Shown here one piece after another: positions 36,376 to 45,173 of a stretch of 64,000 nucleotides of DNA. Under the pieces are notes generated by a model. It was not told where the DNA came from. It did no database searches and worked only from the letters and a program-made list of their open reading frames with translations. Location of the stretch: assembly GCF_003020115.1 (NCBI RefSeq), contig NZ_PYFX01000021.1, positions 29,542-93,541 on the forward strand, read 5' to 3'. Each line of letters starts with the position of its first letter. Position 1 is the stretch's first letter. Both the position numbers and the translations under genes were made by a program. This DNA comes from Bradyrhizobium sp. MOS002. Its GTDB lineage: Bacteria > Pseudomonadota > Alphaproteobacteria > Rhizobiales > Xanthobacteraceae.

Positions 36376-37590
36376 ATGCCGCATAACGATGATCTCTTCA
36401 GCAAAAGCTATAAGCTCTTTGAGGATCGCTTTCGTGGCTCTGAAGCGGCAATAAGAGAACGTCTCGAAGTTTACGTCCCTCTAATCGCGAGCTTCGGGTC
36501 GGATCAAGGCCGCATTGCACTCGACATCGGCTCCGGGCGCGGCGAATGGCTTCGTTTGCTCCTCGACCATGGCTGGCGCGCCGTCGGCGTAGAGCCTAAC
36601 GATATTGCAGAAGCGTCCTTGACAAGCGGGGCCGAAATTATTCGCTCTGACGCACTGGACTTTCTCCGACAGTGTTCGGATCATTCCTACTCTCTGGTGA
36701 CCGCCTTTCATGTCGTCGAGCATCTTGAGACAAGCTATCTGTTGTCGGTGCTCGCAGAGATTCGGCGTGTCCTGAGACCAGGCGGTATTTTGTTGTTAGA
36801 GACGCCCAACCCTGAAAACCTTACGGTCTCTTCGTGGTCATTTCGTCTGGATCCCACTCATAAGGCACCGATCCCCCCTCTTTTGCTTCAGCATTTTGTA
36901 CAATCTACGGGTTTTCTTGCTGCCAACATTACACGCATGAACGGGGTTCATGTCGAAGGAGAATATGGATCGCTATCGACAGTCCTATCTACCCTGTTTC
37001 GTTCCGGGCCGGACTATGCGGTTGTGGCCTGCACTCCTGGTGGAGACAATGACGATTCGCTGTCACACTTTATTGCAGTGTTTGCACAGGGAATTTCACA
37101 ACGAAATCCCTCCGATATAGCCTCACTTTTGCAGCTCACGGCTGATGCCGATTCAGTCGCTCGTCAGATGAATGAGCGCGTACTCAATTTAGAGTATCTG
37201 CCTGACCGAATACTCAATCTCGAACATCGGTGCGCTTCTCTCGATCGCCATGTCGCTGAACGGGATCAACAGCTCGCCGCGTTGTACAATAGTACATCTT
37301 GGCGAGTTTCAGCACCCGTCCGGTTTCTCGGGGAACGCTCAAGCCGGTTGCTGTTCAAACTGAAGAAGGCGATGAGATCAGGCTTGGAACGGTCGATACT
37401 GGGGCTCAGGCAACATCGCAGAGTCAAAAGACTCTTGCTGGGCGGGCTAAGCAGACTACCGTCCCTCAAGGGCCGGCTCGTCAGGTTCTCCGAATCCCGA
37501 GCTCCCCAAACGGTTTGGTCACTCGAGGTCGATGAAGGGAAAGTTGCTCGGTGGAAGCAGATGATCAAGAACAGCGGTCCCGAAAAATGA
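36376..37590 (+). CDS. SAM-dependent methyltransferase with coiled-coil C-terminus
   Basis: A 404-residue protein. Residues about 40-190 form a class I methyltransferase (motif I LDIGSGRGEWL at 49-59, VTAFHVVEHLE, RPGGILLLETPNPEN). Residues about 260-320 look like a coiled coil (MNERVLNLEYLPDRILNLEH). After it comes LYNSTSWRVSAPVRFLG, a short motif common in enzymes of surface-glycan loci. A GGAGAG site precedes the ATG at 36376. The stop overlaps the next glycosyltransferase start (ATGA). The layout recalls WbdD-type chain-capping enzymes, but no kinase domain is present. Confidence 0.8.
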   Translation: MPHNDDLFSKSYKLFEDRFRGSEAAIRERLEVYVPLIASFGSDQGRIALDIGSGRGEWLRLLLDHGWRAVGVEPNDIAEASLTSGAEIIRSDALDFLRQCSDHSYSLVTAFHVVEHLETSYLLSVLAEIRRVLRPGGILLLETPNPENLTVSSWSFRLDPTHKAPIPPLLLQHFVQSTGFLAANITRMNGVHVEGEYGSLSTVLSTLFRSGPDYAVVACTPGGDNDDSLSHFIAVFAQGISQRNPSDIASLLQLTADADSVARQMNERVLNLEYLPDRILNLEHRCASLDRHVAERDQQLAALYNSTSWRVSAPVRFLGERSSRLLFKLKKAMRSGLERSILGLRQHRRVKRLLLGGLSRLPSLKGRLVRFSESRAPQTVWSLEVDEGKVARWKQMIKNSGPEK

Positions 37591-40463
37591 GACTTTGGAT
37601 CGATGGGCAGGCGCTTCAGACTGCGAGCCGCCAAAGAGGAATCGGCCGTTACATAACAGAGTTGATTCGGGCCATTAGCGAAGAGGCATTGGGTTGGGAT
37701 CTGCTGGTCTCATTCAACGCAAGCATGGCGGACGAATCCGTTGCAGCGCGCGCCCATATCCAGCGCTGGATCAAACCAGCTAATATTCATGTCTGGCAAG
37801 GAGTCGCTGAAGGAGGCGAAGCGGTTGTGGGCTATACAGAGCGGCGTCGCCTTAGCGAAGTTGCCCTCAAGTACCACGTTTCCTCCCTGAGGCCCGACAT
37901 TGCAATCTCGTCGAGCCCGTTCGAAGGAAGCGAGGATGTCGCGGTTCCTCTCCTTCCCTCGGTTCCGGGAGTTCTGACTGCCTCGATCTTCTACGATGCA
38001 ATCCCCCATCGATTTCCCGACAAATATCTGAACGATGACTCTCGTAGAAAGTACTATTATCGCAGGCTTGCACTTTATAAAGAGTTTGATTTGAACCTAT
38101 GTATTTCCGAGTACTCCAAACGTGAGATCAATGAACTCTCCGGGCACAACCGCGCGTTCAATATATCGGCCGGCATCCCGTCAGATTTTGCGCATTTCGT
38201 TCAACAAAGGCTTTCAACAGAGGGACAGGTCGGGTCCAAGACCATTTTGGTTGTTGGCGCCCTTGACTGGCGCAAGAACGTTGGCGCCGTTATCGAGGCC
38301 TACAGATTTCTCCCGGATTCCTTGAGAAACAGCCTCAAGCTGGTGTTGGCCGGGGACTATCAGCCCCTCCAGATCGCTCCCTTCCAAGCCCGCTGGCACG
38401 AGCTCCATTTGCCTCCTGAGCACTTCCAGCCTGTGGGACATATCGCCGATCGCGAGCTTGTCTCAAACTACATACAAGCGGGCCTCGTGGTACAGCCATC
38501 TCTCCTCGAGGGCTTCGGACTGACGGCTCTGGAGGCCATGAGTTGCGGAACGCCGGTGGTCGGGTCCGCCACGGGCTCGCTTCCGGAAGTCTTGCAGGAT
38601 CCCGATCTCATGTTTGACCCAACCAGCCCTCAGCAAATTGCGCGTCGGATAGCGCAGACGTTCCTGGAGCCTCAGCGGACTGCGGAGCATGTCGCTATCG
38701 GATTGAAGCGAGCGGCGGAATTCAGCTGGCGTAACACGGCGATGCTGGCTTCCAACAGCTTGGTTGAAGCCTACAGACGAAAGGAGCCACTTGCGAAAGG
38801 AAACGAGTCGTTTGTCCCCGAGAGGATCGCTCTCGATGAGCTGAAGAGTATCGCGCTTCCAGTGAACACACTCGCTGAAACGATGGCAAGATCAGAACCG
38901 GAAGTGCCGGCGCCGGCGCGTCTTCTGATCGATGTCACCTCGACCGCGCGTGTGGACCACAAGACCGGCATTCAGCGGGTAACAAATCAGATTTCGCGTG
39001 GTCTGCTATCGCAAGATCGCAGCGCAATTGCTATCTGCTGTGACAAGCCGGGAGGCTTTTGCGGGATCTCGCCGTCATCTGTTCGTTTTGAGCGGATCGA
39101 TGACCGGATAAGACTAACTGGGTCCGATACTGTGCTCATGCTGGATAGCTCTTGGGAGTTTCATAGCGTTCATTTGCCATTGCTGTTGTCGGCGCGCCAG
39201 CGCGGCGCCAAGATTGTGTCCTGCCTTTACGATCTTGTCCCGATTCGTTTGCCGGGAATGTGTCATCCGGGGATGCCGCCCATGTTCGCGGCATGGCTCA
39301 AGTCGGCCTTGAGCTACTCAACGGGCTTTGTCTGCATATCTAGGGCGGTCGCGGACGAACTCTACGCCATGTTGGAGGCGATAAAATTCCCACGGGAGCT
39401 TGAGATCGGCTATTGGCACCTCGGCTCAGATTTCGCAGGTGAAATGGATCATGAGCCCCCGCTGCCCGCAAGCCGGCCCTTGTTCTTGATGGTAGGAACC
39501 ATCGAGCCTAGGAAGGGCTATCGGGTAGCTCTTGAGGCTTTTGAGCATCTTTGGAAGCTGGGAATCGATGTCGATCTTGCTATCGTTGGCAAGGCAGGTT
39601 GGGAAAGCCGGGAGCTGATCGACAAACTCAGATTTCATCCGGTTGGCGGCAAAAGGCTAACGTGGTATCCCGGGGCAACAGACCAGGACCTCCACCGTCT
39701 GTATGGTAGCTGCAGCGCGCTAATTGCCGCTTCCTATGCTGAGGGATTTGGTCTTCCGCTCATCGAGGCCGCACAATTCGGTAAATTCGTCATCGCTAGC
39801 GACATACCTGTCTTTCGCGAAGTCACACGATCAGAACAATGCGCATCATTCTTTAGCGTCGGTTCCTCGGAAAGCCTGGTGCATGCCATTTTGGAATTTC
39901 TCAAGACTAAGCGCGCCAGCCTCCCTGCCGTGAACACCAAAAGCTGGGTCGAAAGTGCTCACGATCTGCGCAACGTGGTGGTGAACGATGCTTGGTACCG
40001 TACCTATCGACCGTCGTCACCTAAGCCGTTCGCATCTATCTTCGACTATGGCCATACTGTGATGCAGAAGGAGCTGATACGGCAGGATCGAAAGCGCCGC
40101 CTGGAGCTTGCGGAGGGTCCCCTCCATCACGAAGGCAGGCTCAAATTCATCATCCGCATCCAAAATTTATCAAAACAAGCCTGGTCCAGTGAAAGTGCAT
40201 CGAACGCTGGCGGCGTATTTCTAAGCTATCGACTTTTAGACTCCGATGGGGGCACTTTGATGATTGATCCTCCGCGCTATCGCATCCCCTTCATCATGAT
40301 CCCCGGGGAGACCTACTATATGACAATCGATGTTGATGAAATTCACCTTGCATCTGCATGTGCGGTGGATGTGGAAATGCTTCAAGACGGAGTTTCTTGG
40401 TGGGGAAATCCGTTGAGGATCAAGTTACGAGAGCAGGTCGCTCGTCAGGAGCACCAATGCTGA
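37587..40463 (+). CDS. Double GT4 glycosyltransferase with C-terminal beta-sandwich domain
   Basis: This 958-residue protein has two complete group 4 glycosyltransferase units. The first (about 1-410) has MRLWIDGQALQTASRQRGIG, ILVVGALDWRKNVGAV and QPSLLEGFGLTALEAMSCG. The second (about 440-800) has LLIDVTSTARVDHKTGIQRV, FLMVGTIEPRKGYRVALEAF and AASYAEGFGLPLIEAAQFG. A C-terminal part (about 840-955) looks like a beta sandwich, with VFLSYRLLDSDGG and VEMLQDGVSWWG. Two active units in one chain could build a disaccharide repeat. It is coupled to the methyltransferase by ATGA. Confidence 0.88.
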   Translation: MRLWIDGQALQTASRQRGIGRYITELIRAISEEALGWDLLVSFNASMADESVAARAHIQRWIKPANIHVWQGVAEGGEAVVGYTERRRLSEVALKYHVSSLRPDIAISSSPFEGSEDVAVPLLPSVPGVLTASIFYDAIPHRFPDKYLNDDSRRKYYYRRLALYKEFDLNLCISEYSKREINELSGHNRAFNISAGIPSDFAHFVQQRLSTEGQVGSKTILVVGALDWRKNVGAVIEAYRFLPDSLRNSLKLVLAGDYQPLQIAPFQARWHELHLPPEHFQPVGHIADRELVSNYIQAGLVVQPSLLEGFGLTALEAMSCGTPVVGSATGSLPEVLQDPDLMFDPTSPQQIARRIAQTFLEPQRTAEHVAIGLKRAAEFSWRNTAMLASNSLVEAYRRKEPLAKGNESFVPERIALDELKSIALPVNTLAETMARSEPEVPAPARLLIDVTSTARVDHKTGIQRVTNQISRGLLSQDRSAIAICCDKPGGFCGISPSSVRFERIDDRIRLTGSDTVLMLDSSWEFHSVHLPLLLSARQRGAKIVSCLYDLVPIRLPGMCHPGMPPMFAAWLKSALSYSTGFVCISRAVADELYAMLEAIKFPRELEIGYWHLGSDFAGEMDHEPPLPASRPLFLMVGTIEPRKGYRVALEAFEHLWKLGIDVDLAIVGKAGWESRELIDKLRFHPVGGKRLTWYPGATDQDLHRLYGSCSALIAASYAEGFGLPLIEAAQFGKFVIASDIPVFREVTRSEQCASFFSVGSSESLVHAILEFLKTKRASLPAVNTKSWVESAHDLRNVVVNDAWYRTYRPSSPKPFASIFDYGHTVMQKELIRQDRKRRLELAEGPLHHEGRLKFIIRIQNLSKQAWSSESASNAGGVFLSYRLLDSDGGTLMIDPPRYRIPFIMIPGETYYMTIDVDEIHLASACAVDVEMLQDGVSWWGNPLRIKLREQVARQEHQC

Positions 40464-40858
40464 AGTTGCAGATCGGTCTTTTGTCCGCACTGTTCATTGC
40501 AACGCTGCCAGCCTCTGCCCAGGTGGCGAAGGAAATTCGAACCAAGAAGGGCGCCTCTGTAATCTTGCTGAATCTGCTGAACGCAAAACCGGATTGCAGC
40601 TCCGAGATGAACCCTGTCGGGATACCTGTTATCCAAGAAAAGCCGTCCAACGGAACGTTGCAAATGACATTGCTAGTAGCCAATGTTGCAGCGAGTGGTA
40701 ATTGCGGCCCTCGCAAGGTTCCCGTTATCTCACTAATCTATACTCCGAACCGAGAGTTTGTCGGTTCAGAAACAGTTGCTATCGAAATCAATTCAGAGAA
40801 CCGCGCGACCGTCTTGCGATATCGCATTTCGGTCCTTGCACCCGGGGAGAGTCTGTAA
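40457..40858 (+). CDS. Small exported protein of unknown function
   Basis: A 133-residue protein starting at ATG 40457, seven bases before the end of the glycosyltransferase gene, with CAGGAG upstream. The N-terminus LKLQIGLLSALFIATLPASAQ is a Sec signal peptide with an ASA-Q cleavage site. The rest is beta-rich (TLQMTLLVANVAASGNCG, LIYTPNREFVGSETVAIEIN) with two cysteines that may pair, and resembles an Ig-like or cadherin-like single domain. I do not recognise the family. Confidence 0.65.
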   Translation: MLKLQIGLLSALFIATLPASAQVAKEIRTKKGASVILLNLLNAKPDCSSEMNPVGIPVIQEKPSNGTLQMTLLVANVAASGNCGPRKVPVISLIYTPNREFVGSETVAIEINSENRATVLRYRISVLAPGESL

Positions 40859-40907
40859 GAATTTGTCAGTCCACCAGCAGAGAACGAGGCGAGGAGTGCA
40901 CCGTTTT

Positions 40908-41855
40908 TCACTCGTTCGGGCTCAGCCTTTGCCGCCAGTCTTTCAGAATGTCATGCAGGGTTTTCTTCAATTCGCGGCTGGGGGCCCAGTTCAAAATCTC
41001 ACGAGCCTTCGACGCATCGCCGCAGATGCGCAGTACTTCACTGCGACGGACTCGAGAGGAGTCCGCCTGCACTTTGATTTTCGCATGCGACATTGACATC
41101 AGCTCATCCAACAAGTTGGACAAGCGCACCGCGCGGCCAGAGGCAATGTTGAGGATTTGGCCATTTGGGATTTCGTCGGCATTTAGAGCCGCAATCGCAT
41201 AAGCTTCTGCAACATCCCGCACATCGAGAAAATCCCGTTCTACGCCTAGATTACCGACCGAGATGACTGGGGCCTGTCGTTCAAGTTCGATTTTCGCAAT
41301 CTGAGCCGCGAAGCTAGAGAGAGCGTACTGTTCTGTCTGCCCCGGACCGACGTGATTGAAAGGTCTTAGCCGAATGGCCCTTAGCCCACCTGCTGCCAGG
41401 CTGCCCACAGCGAGGTCAGCAGCAGCTTTTGTAACGGCGTACTCACTGATAGGCTGCAGTCGGGCATTCTCGTCGAGGGCTGCACATCCGTTTGCGCTGA
41501 GACCGTAAACTTCGCCTGAAGCCACCGAAAGAAGGATGCACCGGGGAGCGTGTCGAAGAATCGCCCTGGCCAAGTTGAGCGTTCCAAGGACGTTGATATC
41601 CCAAGCAGCCCTTGAATTGGCCTGTGCATCAGCAACTCTCGAGACGCCGGCAAGATGCATCACGTGGGTGGGGCTAACTTTTGCGATTAGCGAGTTGACC
41701 GCCGCCTCGTCCCTGATATCCAGGGCAATTCCAACTTGCCCTTGCGCCGATCCGTTTCCGCACGCGACGATTTCTACTTGGGGCGCAATTTTCTGCATGG
41801 CCCTCCTGAAGTAAGGACCGACGAAGCCGTTAGCGCCTGTCACCAAAACTCGCAT
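40908..41855 (-). CDS. rmd: GDP-4-keto-6-deoxy-D-mannose reductase (Rmd-like)
   Basis: A 315-residue extended SDR with VTGANGFVGPYF at the N-terminus, the catalytic EYAVTKAAAD (Tyr-x3-Lys) and the RMD-type segment RPFNHVGPGQTEQYALSSFA. RMD reduces the Gmd product to GDP-D-rhamnose. I used the ATG at 41855; an extension to 41888 is possible. It is separated from gmd (46335-47426) by an IS remnant and other genes, but the two would make one pathway. Confidence 0.82.
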   Translation of the reverse strand: MRVLVTGANGFVGPYFRRAMQKIAPQVEIVACGNGSAQGQVGIALDIRDEAAVNSLIAKVSPTHVMHLAGVSRVADAQANSRAAWDINVLGTLNLARAILRHAPRCILLSVASGEVYGLSANGCAALDENARLQPISEYAVTKAAADLAVGSLAAGGLRAIRLRPFNHVGPGQTEQYALSSFAAQIAKIELERQAPVISVGNLGVERDFLDVRDVAEAYAIAALNADEIPNGQILNIASGRAVRLSNLLDELMSMSHAKIKVQADSSRVRRSEVLRICGDASKAREILNWAPSRELKKTLHDILKDWRQRLSPNE

Positions 41856-42217
41856 TACGGTCCTTTTGGATCTCTCTTCACAAAACAAAGCGGTCTCGCA
41901 CAGCCGTTAACGACTGTTCTCGAGGTTCGTCAAGAACGCAGCCGGGCAAGCTGGACACTTCCTCGGTGGATGTGGACGAAATATGGCTCGAAAGTTGCTC
42001 GCCGACTTGCCGCCTGAACGGCTTGGCCCTTCGCCTCCGCCCGTCTGCATGGCCGGGTAGAGGATGTTCGGTCTGGTAGTCTGGAGTTGGTGATCAGTGC
42101 CGCCGGGCTCGAACTATAGCAGGATCAAGGCAGGAGCTTGACTTCCATTCGCTCCGGATTGTGTACCGATAAGCATTCAGCGTTGCGTTGTCATGAAGGT
42201 CTCAGCAGGACCTAATT
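41856..42217. other. Gap upstream of the IS remnant, no gene seen
   Basis: About 362 bases containing no convincing coding region. The right part runs into the decayed transposase. Inverted terminal repeats of an insertion sequence could not be located by eye. Confidence 0.4.
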
Positions 42218-42850
42218 ATGGCCCGGCACGATGTTTTGGAGACCGAGGGGCGTTTGATCACACCGCTGCTGCCCAACAAACCAAGTCTCCTGGCGTGATC
42301 AACGCATCAGCTCCGATTTTTCGTGTTTCGAGCACCCGCTTGCCCTGGCGCGATCTGCCCAGTCCCTAGGGGCCCCATAGGATGGCCTAGAGTGCTACCA
42401 CCCCTGGTCAAAGGCTGACATATGGTTGGCGATCTTTGAGACACTTGCAGTGCAATCACCCAGATCCCTACCGCCATAGCCTGCTTGATCGTTCCCGCTG
42501 ACCAGCATGCAGCCGGCGGCAAAAAGGGCGCCCGGGTAAGCCAATTGGCCGTGGAGGACTGAGCCAAGATCAAGGCGTTGTGGATGAGAATGGCCTTCTC
42601 TAACGGATCGTGCTCTCCGCCGGCCGGCATCCGACAAGGCCGCCCTGGCGGCCCTGCTTAAGGCACTGCTGCCGGCCCGCGGGCGCCCTCTGCCCCGGTT
42701 CTGATGCCCCCTCACTGGTCGAGCTGGTCCGCCAGCGCCGCTGGCGAGGGCACATCCAGCAGGACCGCAAAGTTCCGCGCTCGGAAGCACCTTCCTGACC
42801 CTGGCCGCCAAGCGCCGTTCAGGCAACGGGAACGTTTGGATGCTGCTGGC
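42218..42850 (+). pseudogene. Decayed IS5-family transposase
   Basis: The frame at 42218 reads MARHDVLETEGRLITPLLPN, close to the IS5-type N-terminus (MARHDLTDxEWxLIxPLLPN). It then stops at a TGA. Further pieces appear in shifted frames: VIN, LPWRDLPSP (consensus PWRDLPxRYG) with a TAG, HAAGGKKGA, GGLS...VVDENGLL and later RGHIQQDRKV. Several stop codons and frameshifts break it, so it is inactive. The remnant lies between the rmd-like gene and a small unknown gene, marking an old insertion in the polysaccharide locus. Confidence 0.65.
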
Positions 42851-42871
42851 GTCCCCGTTAACCTCAGCCTG

Positions 42872-43198
42872 TTAAGTTGCCTGAATTGCCAATTCAATTG
42901 CGACTTTGATGTCCCCGGTGCTTTTAAGGAGCTTCTCTTCGGGAGAGGCTACCGTATACTTACCCGCAATGCGGCAAATATGAACAACCAATCTGCCGCT
43001 CGCGGTCTCGGTCACGACACACCAGGGATCACCGTCCTCACTCAATCCGCTCTCGACCTCATAGGTCGGCCCCGGAAAAGACCCCGACAGACGCCCGAGT
43101 TCGGCGCGTTCCCAATCCAACCAATTGCCCTTGCCTGGCGGCAGAACTCGTATTTCCCCGCGGACGGGCGACGAGGGCGTCATTTTCTTCGTGTTCAT
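42872..43198 (-). CDS. Small unknown protein with a WCVV/HICRI module
   Basis: A 108-residue protein starting at ATG 43198 (MNTKKMTPSSPVRG); an upstream TTG at 43210 is possible. The centre SGLSEDGDPWCVVTETASGR and LVVHICRIAGKYTVASP resembles a module seen near the N-terminus of some large Bradyrhizobium surface or RTX-like proteins. Here it stands alone and ends soon after. It may be a free-standing small protein or the remnant of a larger gene cut by the neighbouring insertion. That similarity is from memory and weak. Confidence 0.45.
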   Translation of the reverse strand: MNTKKMTPSSPVRGEIRVLPPGKGNWLDWERAELGRLSGSFPGPTYEVESGLSEDGDPWCVVTETASGRLVVHICRIAGKYTVASPEEKLLKSTGDIKVAIELAIQAT

Positions 43199-44036
43199 TG
43201 ATAAATTCAAAAAAATAGAGACTAAGGATTAGTCGAAGGGTCGCAAAACTTGGTTCAAAAGCTTGAGCCAACTATCGCGATTTCATTTTCGCTGTCAACG
43301 GCTTGTCAATTCCAGCAACTCGCCGAATTGCTACAGGGGTTTGGGTGGCATCGCCCCGATAAAGACTGATCGCAAACCATCTATTTCGAATATCAGAAAT
43401 GGGCGACGAACCTACCTTGGGTTCGGGCGCTAATTCGCATGCTGATCGCTAGCGGCTTCAGCGCGCCCAGGCCCACGCCGACCGACCGTCTAATCGACAG
43501 ACATGTGGCACCAGGCGATCGTTCCAAGAGACAGTCCGGCCAATTAGCTCGGGCGCTTCGTCCAGCAGCTTGGCAAGCTTCTTTCCGATTGCTTTAGCGT
43601 AGAGACTTGAAACATGGGGGCGCTTCAAACCGGAGGGCAGCGGTTAAACATACCGTGCAGCTTCGTTCGCGCAGCCGAGGTTTATCCTGTGAGGTCGTAC
43701 CGACGTTATAATCATTGTGGCCCAAACCAAATGCACGATGCAAAAATCAAGGCGGCGACGGCTCACGTCAAAGGTACGGTTCATGCATTTGATAGTTCTT
43801 CATCTGCGCGATCTCTCTCGCGGCCAATAAGGAAGGTGTTTTGCTAGTTTGCAGCCGGACCCTAGGCTACGCAGGATCGCAGGCCGGCAAATGCTGCCCG
43901 GCGCCGATGGACTAAGGCAAGTTTTGCCTGGTCGCAGCCCGCTTTCAAAAGAAATAAGTCAAATACTACAGCGCATTGATCTCTGGCACGCACCTTGCTG
44001 TGTCTCACCTTGGTTCGCACGGATAGGAGGGTATCC
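43199..44036. other. Long gap with no recognisable gene
   Basis: About 838 bases upstream of the EF-hand protein. It has only short, broken open frames; a minus-strand stretch near 43480-43620 reads smoothly for about 45 codons (including GKKLAKLLDEAPELIGRTVS) but has no start. This looks like decayed DNA associated with the nearby IS remnant. The final part must contain the promoter of the EF-hand gene, whose ribosome site is ATAGGAGGGT at 44022-44031. Confidence 0.4.
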
Positions 44037-45128
44037 ATGACCGTAAGCATGAACTCAATTGTACCATCAGTCACCAACGCCACCGGTTTGTCGCAGTCAG
44101 TCGCAGGCAGCTCAATCGGCGAAATTGCAAATGAATTTTCTTCTCTGTTAGACAATTTTGCCCACCTTGCAGGCTCGAAAAATCCCGCCGCCCAACCGTC
44201 CACTACGACAGCTTCACCAACCGCGGCAAGCCAGACCAGCAACTTCAATGGCGGAGTTTCAGCGTTTTTCTTCGTGAGCCAAACCGTCAACGAGGCGCCA
44301 GCGCCGCCTCCAGCCTCAACAACTGCACAAGGTGCTTGGAGCCCTGCGAGCCTGTTTCAAACGCTTCCAGGAATGCAGGGCGCCAATTTGCCTGGTCCCG
44401 TCGGACAGCCATTGTTCACGCGGCTGGACACGGATAATAACGGACTGTTGAACCCTGCTGAGTTTGCAGCCGCATTTGGGGCCAATTCCGCGCAAGCAGC
44501 TAAGGAATTCGCAAGCGTTGACACGAGCGGCACCGGCGAGCTCGATTGGAGCGAACTCAACGCTGCCCAGCTTGCGGTCGATGCGCCCCAGACGGCTCAA
44601 GCGGGCGCGACGTCTCAGACTGGCACCACAACAACGATCTTCGCTTTTGTGGAATTTGCTGGGCAACAGTCGCTTCCGGCAGATAGCTCAAACACCTCCG
44701 GCTCGACGGGGTCCTCCCAAGCGACCGGATCGGACGGATCTGCCTCAGCCGGCACGGGCACCAGTTCCGCGGTTGGGACCGACACGGGCAGCGCCGGAGG
44801 CAGCAGTTCCGGACAGACCTCACCACCACCGTCGAGCGGCACCAGTGCAGCGGGATCAACAACAGATCCAACCTCTGGATCGACGTCGTCAAGCTCATCT
44901 TCCCCAAGCACATCGACGTCCACCGCATCGACCGCTGATCCCAGCGCCTCAGCCGACGTTTCGTCTGCGTCATCTGGCTCCAGCACTGGAATACCGGCTC
45001 CAAACGTACTGCCAAATACGGTCGTTTCGGGCACGCCAAATGTAAACACATCTCAGGTGGTAGCAGCCGCGCAGAGCGGGTTGCTCGACGCCTTGACCAA
45101 CTCGTCGGATGATCCGAAAAAATCATAG
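44037..45128 (+). CDS. EF-hand calcium-binding protein with Ser/Thr/Gly-rich tail
   Basis: A 363-residue protein with two adjacent EF-hand loops: DTDNNGLLNPAE (131-142) and DTSGTGELDWSE (162-173). Both have acidic or oxygen-bearing residues at the calcium positions and a Glu at position 12. After about residue 215 the chain is almost pure Ser, Thr, Gly, Ala and Pro, a low-complexity tail of about 115 residues. No signal peptide is evident, so it is cytoplasmic or leaves by a leaderless route. The start at 44037 has a strong GGAGGG site. Its function is unknown; it ends at a bidirectional terminator. Confidence 0.75.
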   Translation: MTVSMNSIVPSVTNATGLSQSVAGSSIGEIANEFSSLLDNFAHLAGSKNPAAQPSTTTASPTAASQTSNFNGGVSAFFFVSQTVNEAPAPPPASTTAQGAWSPASLFQTLPGMQGANLPGPVGQPLFTRLDTDNNGLLNPAEFAAAFGANSAQAAKEFASVDTSGTGELDWSELNAAQLAVDAPQTAQAGATSQTGTTTTIFAFVEFAGQQSLPADSSNTSGSTGSSQATGSDGSASAGTGTSSAVGTDTGSAGGSSSGQTSPPPSSGTSAAGSTTDPTSGSTSSSSSSPSTSTSTASTADPSASADVSSASSGSSTGIPAPNVLPNTVVSGTPNVNTSQVVAAAQSGLLDALTNSSDDPKKS

Positions 45129-45140
45129 CGACAGGATGAA

Positions 45141-45165
45141 GAAGGCGGCTTTCAGAGCCGCCTTC
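45141..45165. terminator. Bidirectional terminator between convergent genes
   Basis: GAAGGCGGCT (45141-45150) pairs perfectly with AGCCGCCTTC (45156-45165) around a 5-base loop, TTCAG. It stands between the plus-strand EF-hand gene (stop at 45128) and the minus-strand glycosyltransferase (stop at 45174). T-runs are short on both sides, so efficiency is uncertain. Confidence 0.65.
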
Positions 45166-45173
45166 TCGGGTCG

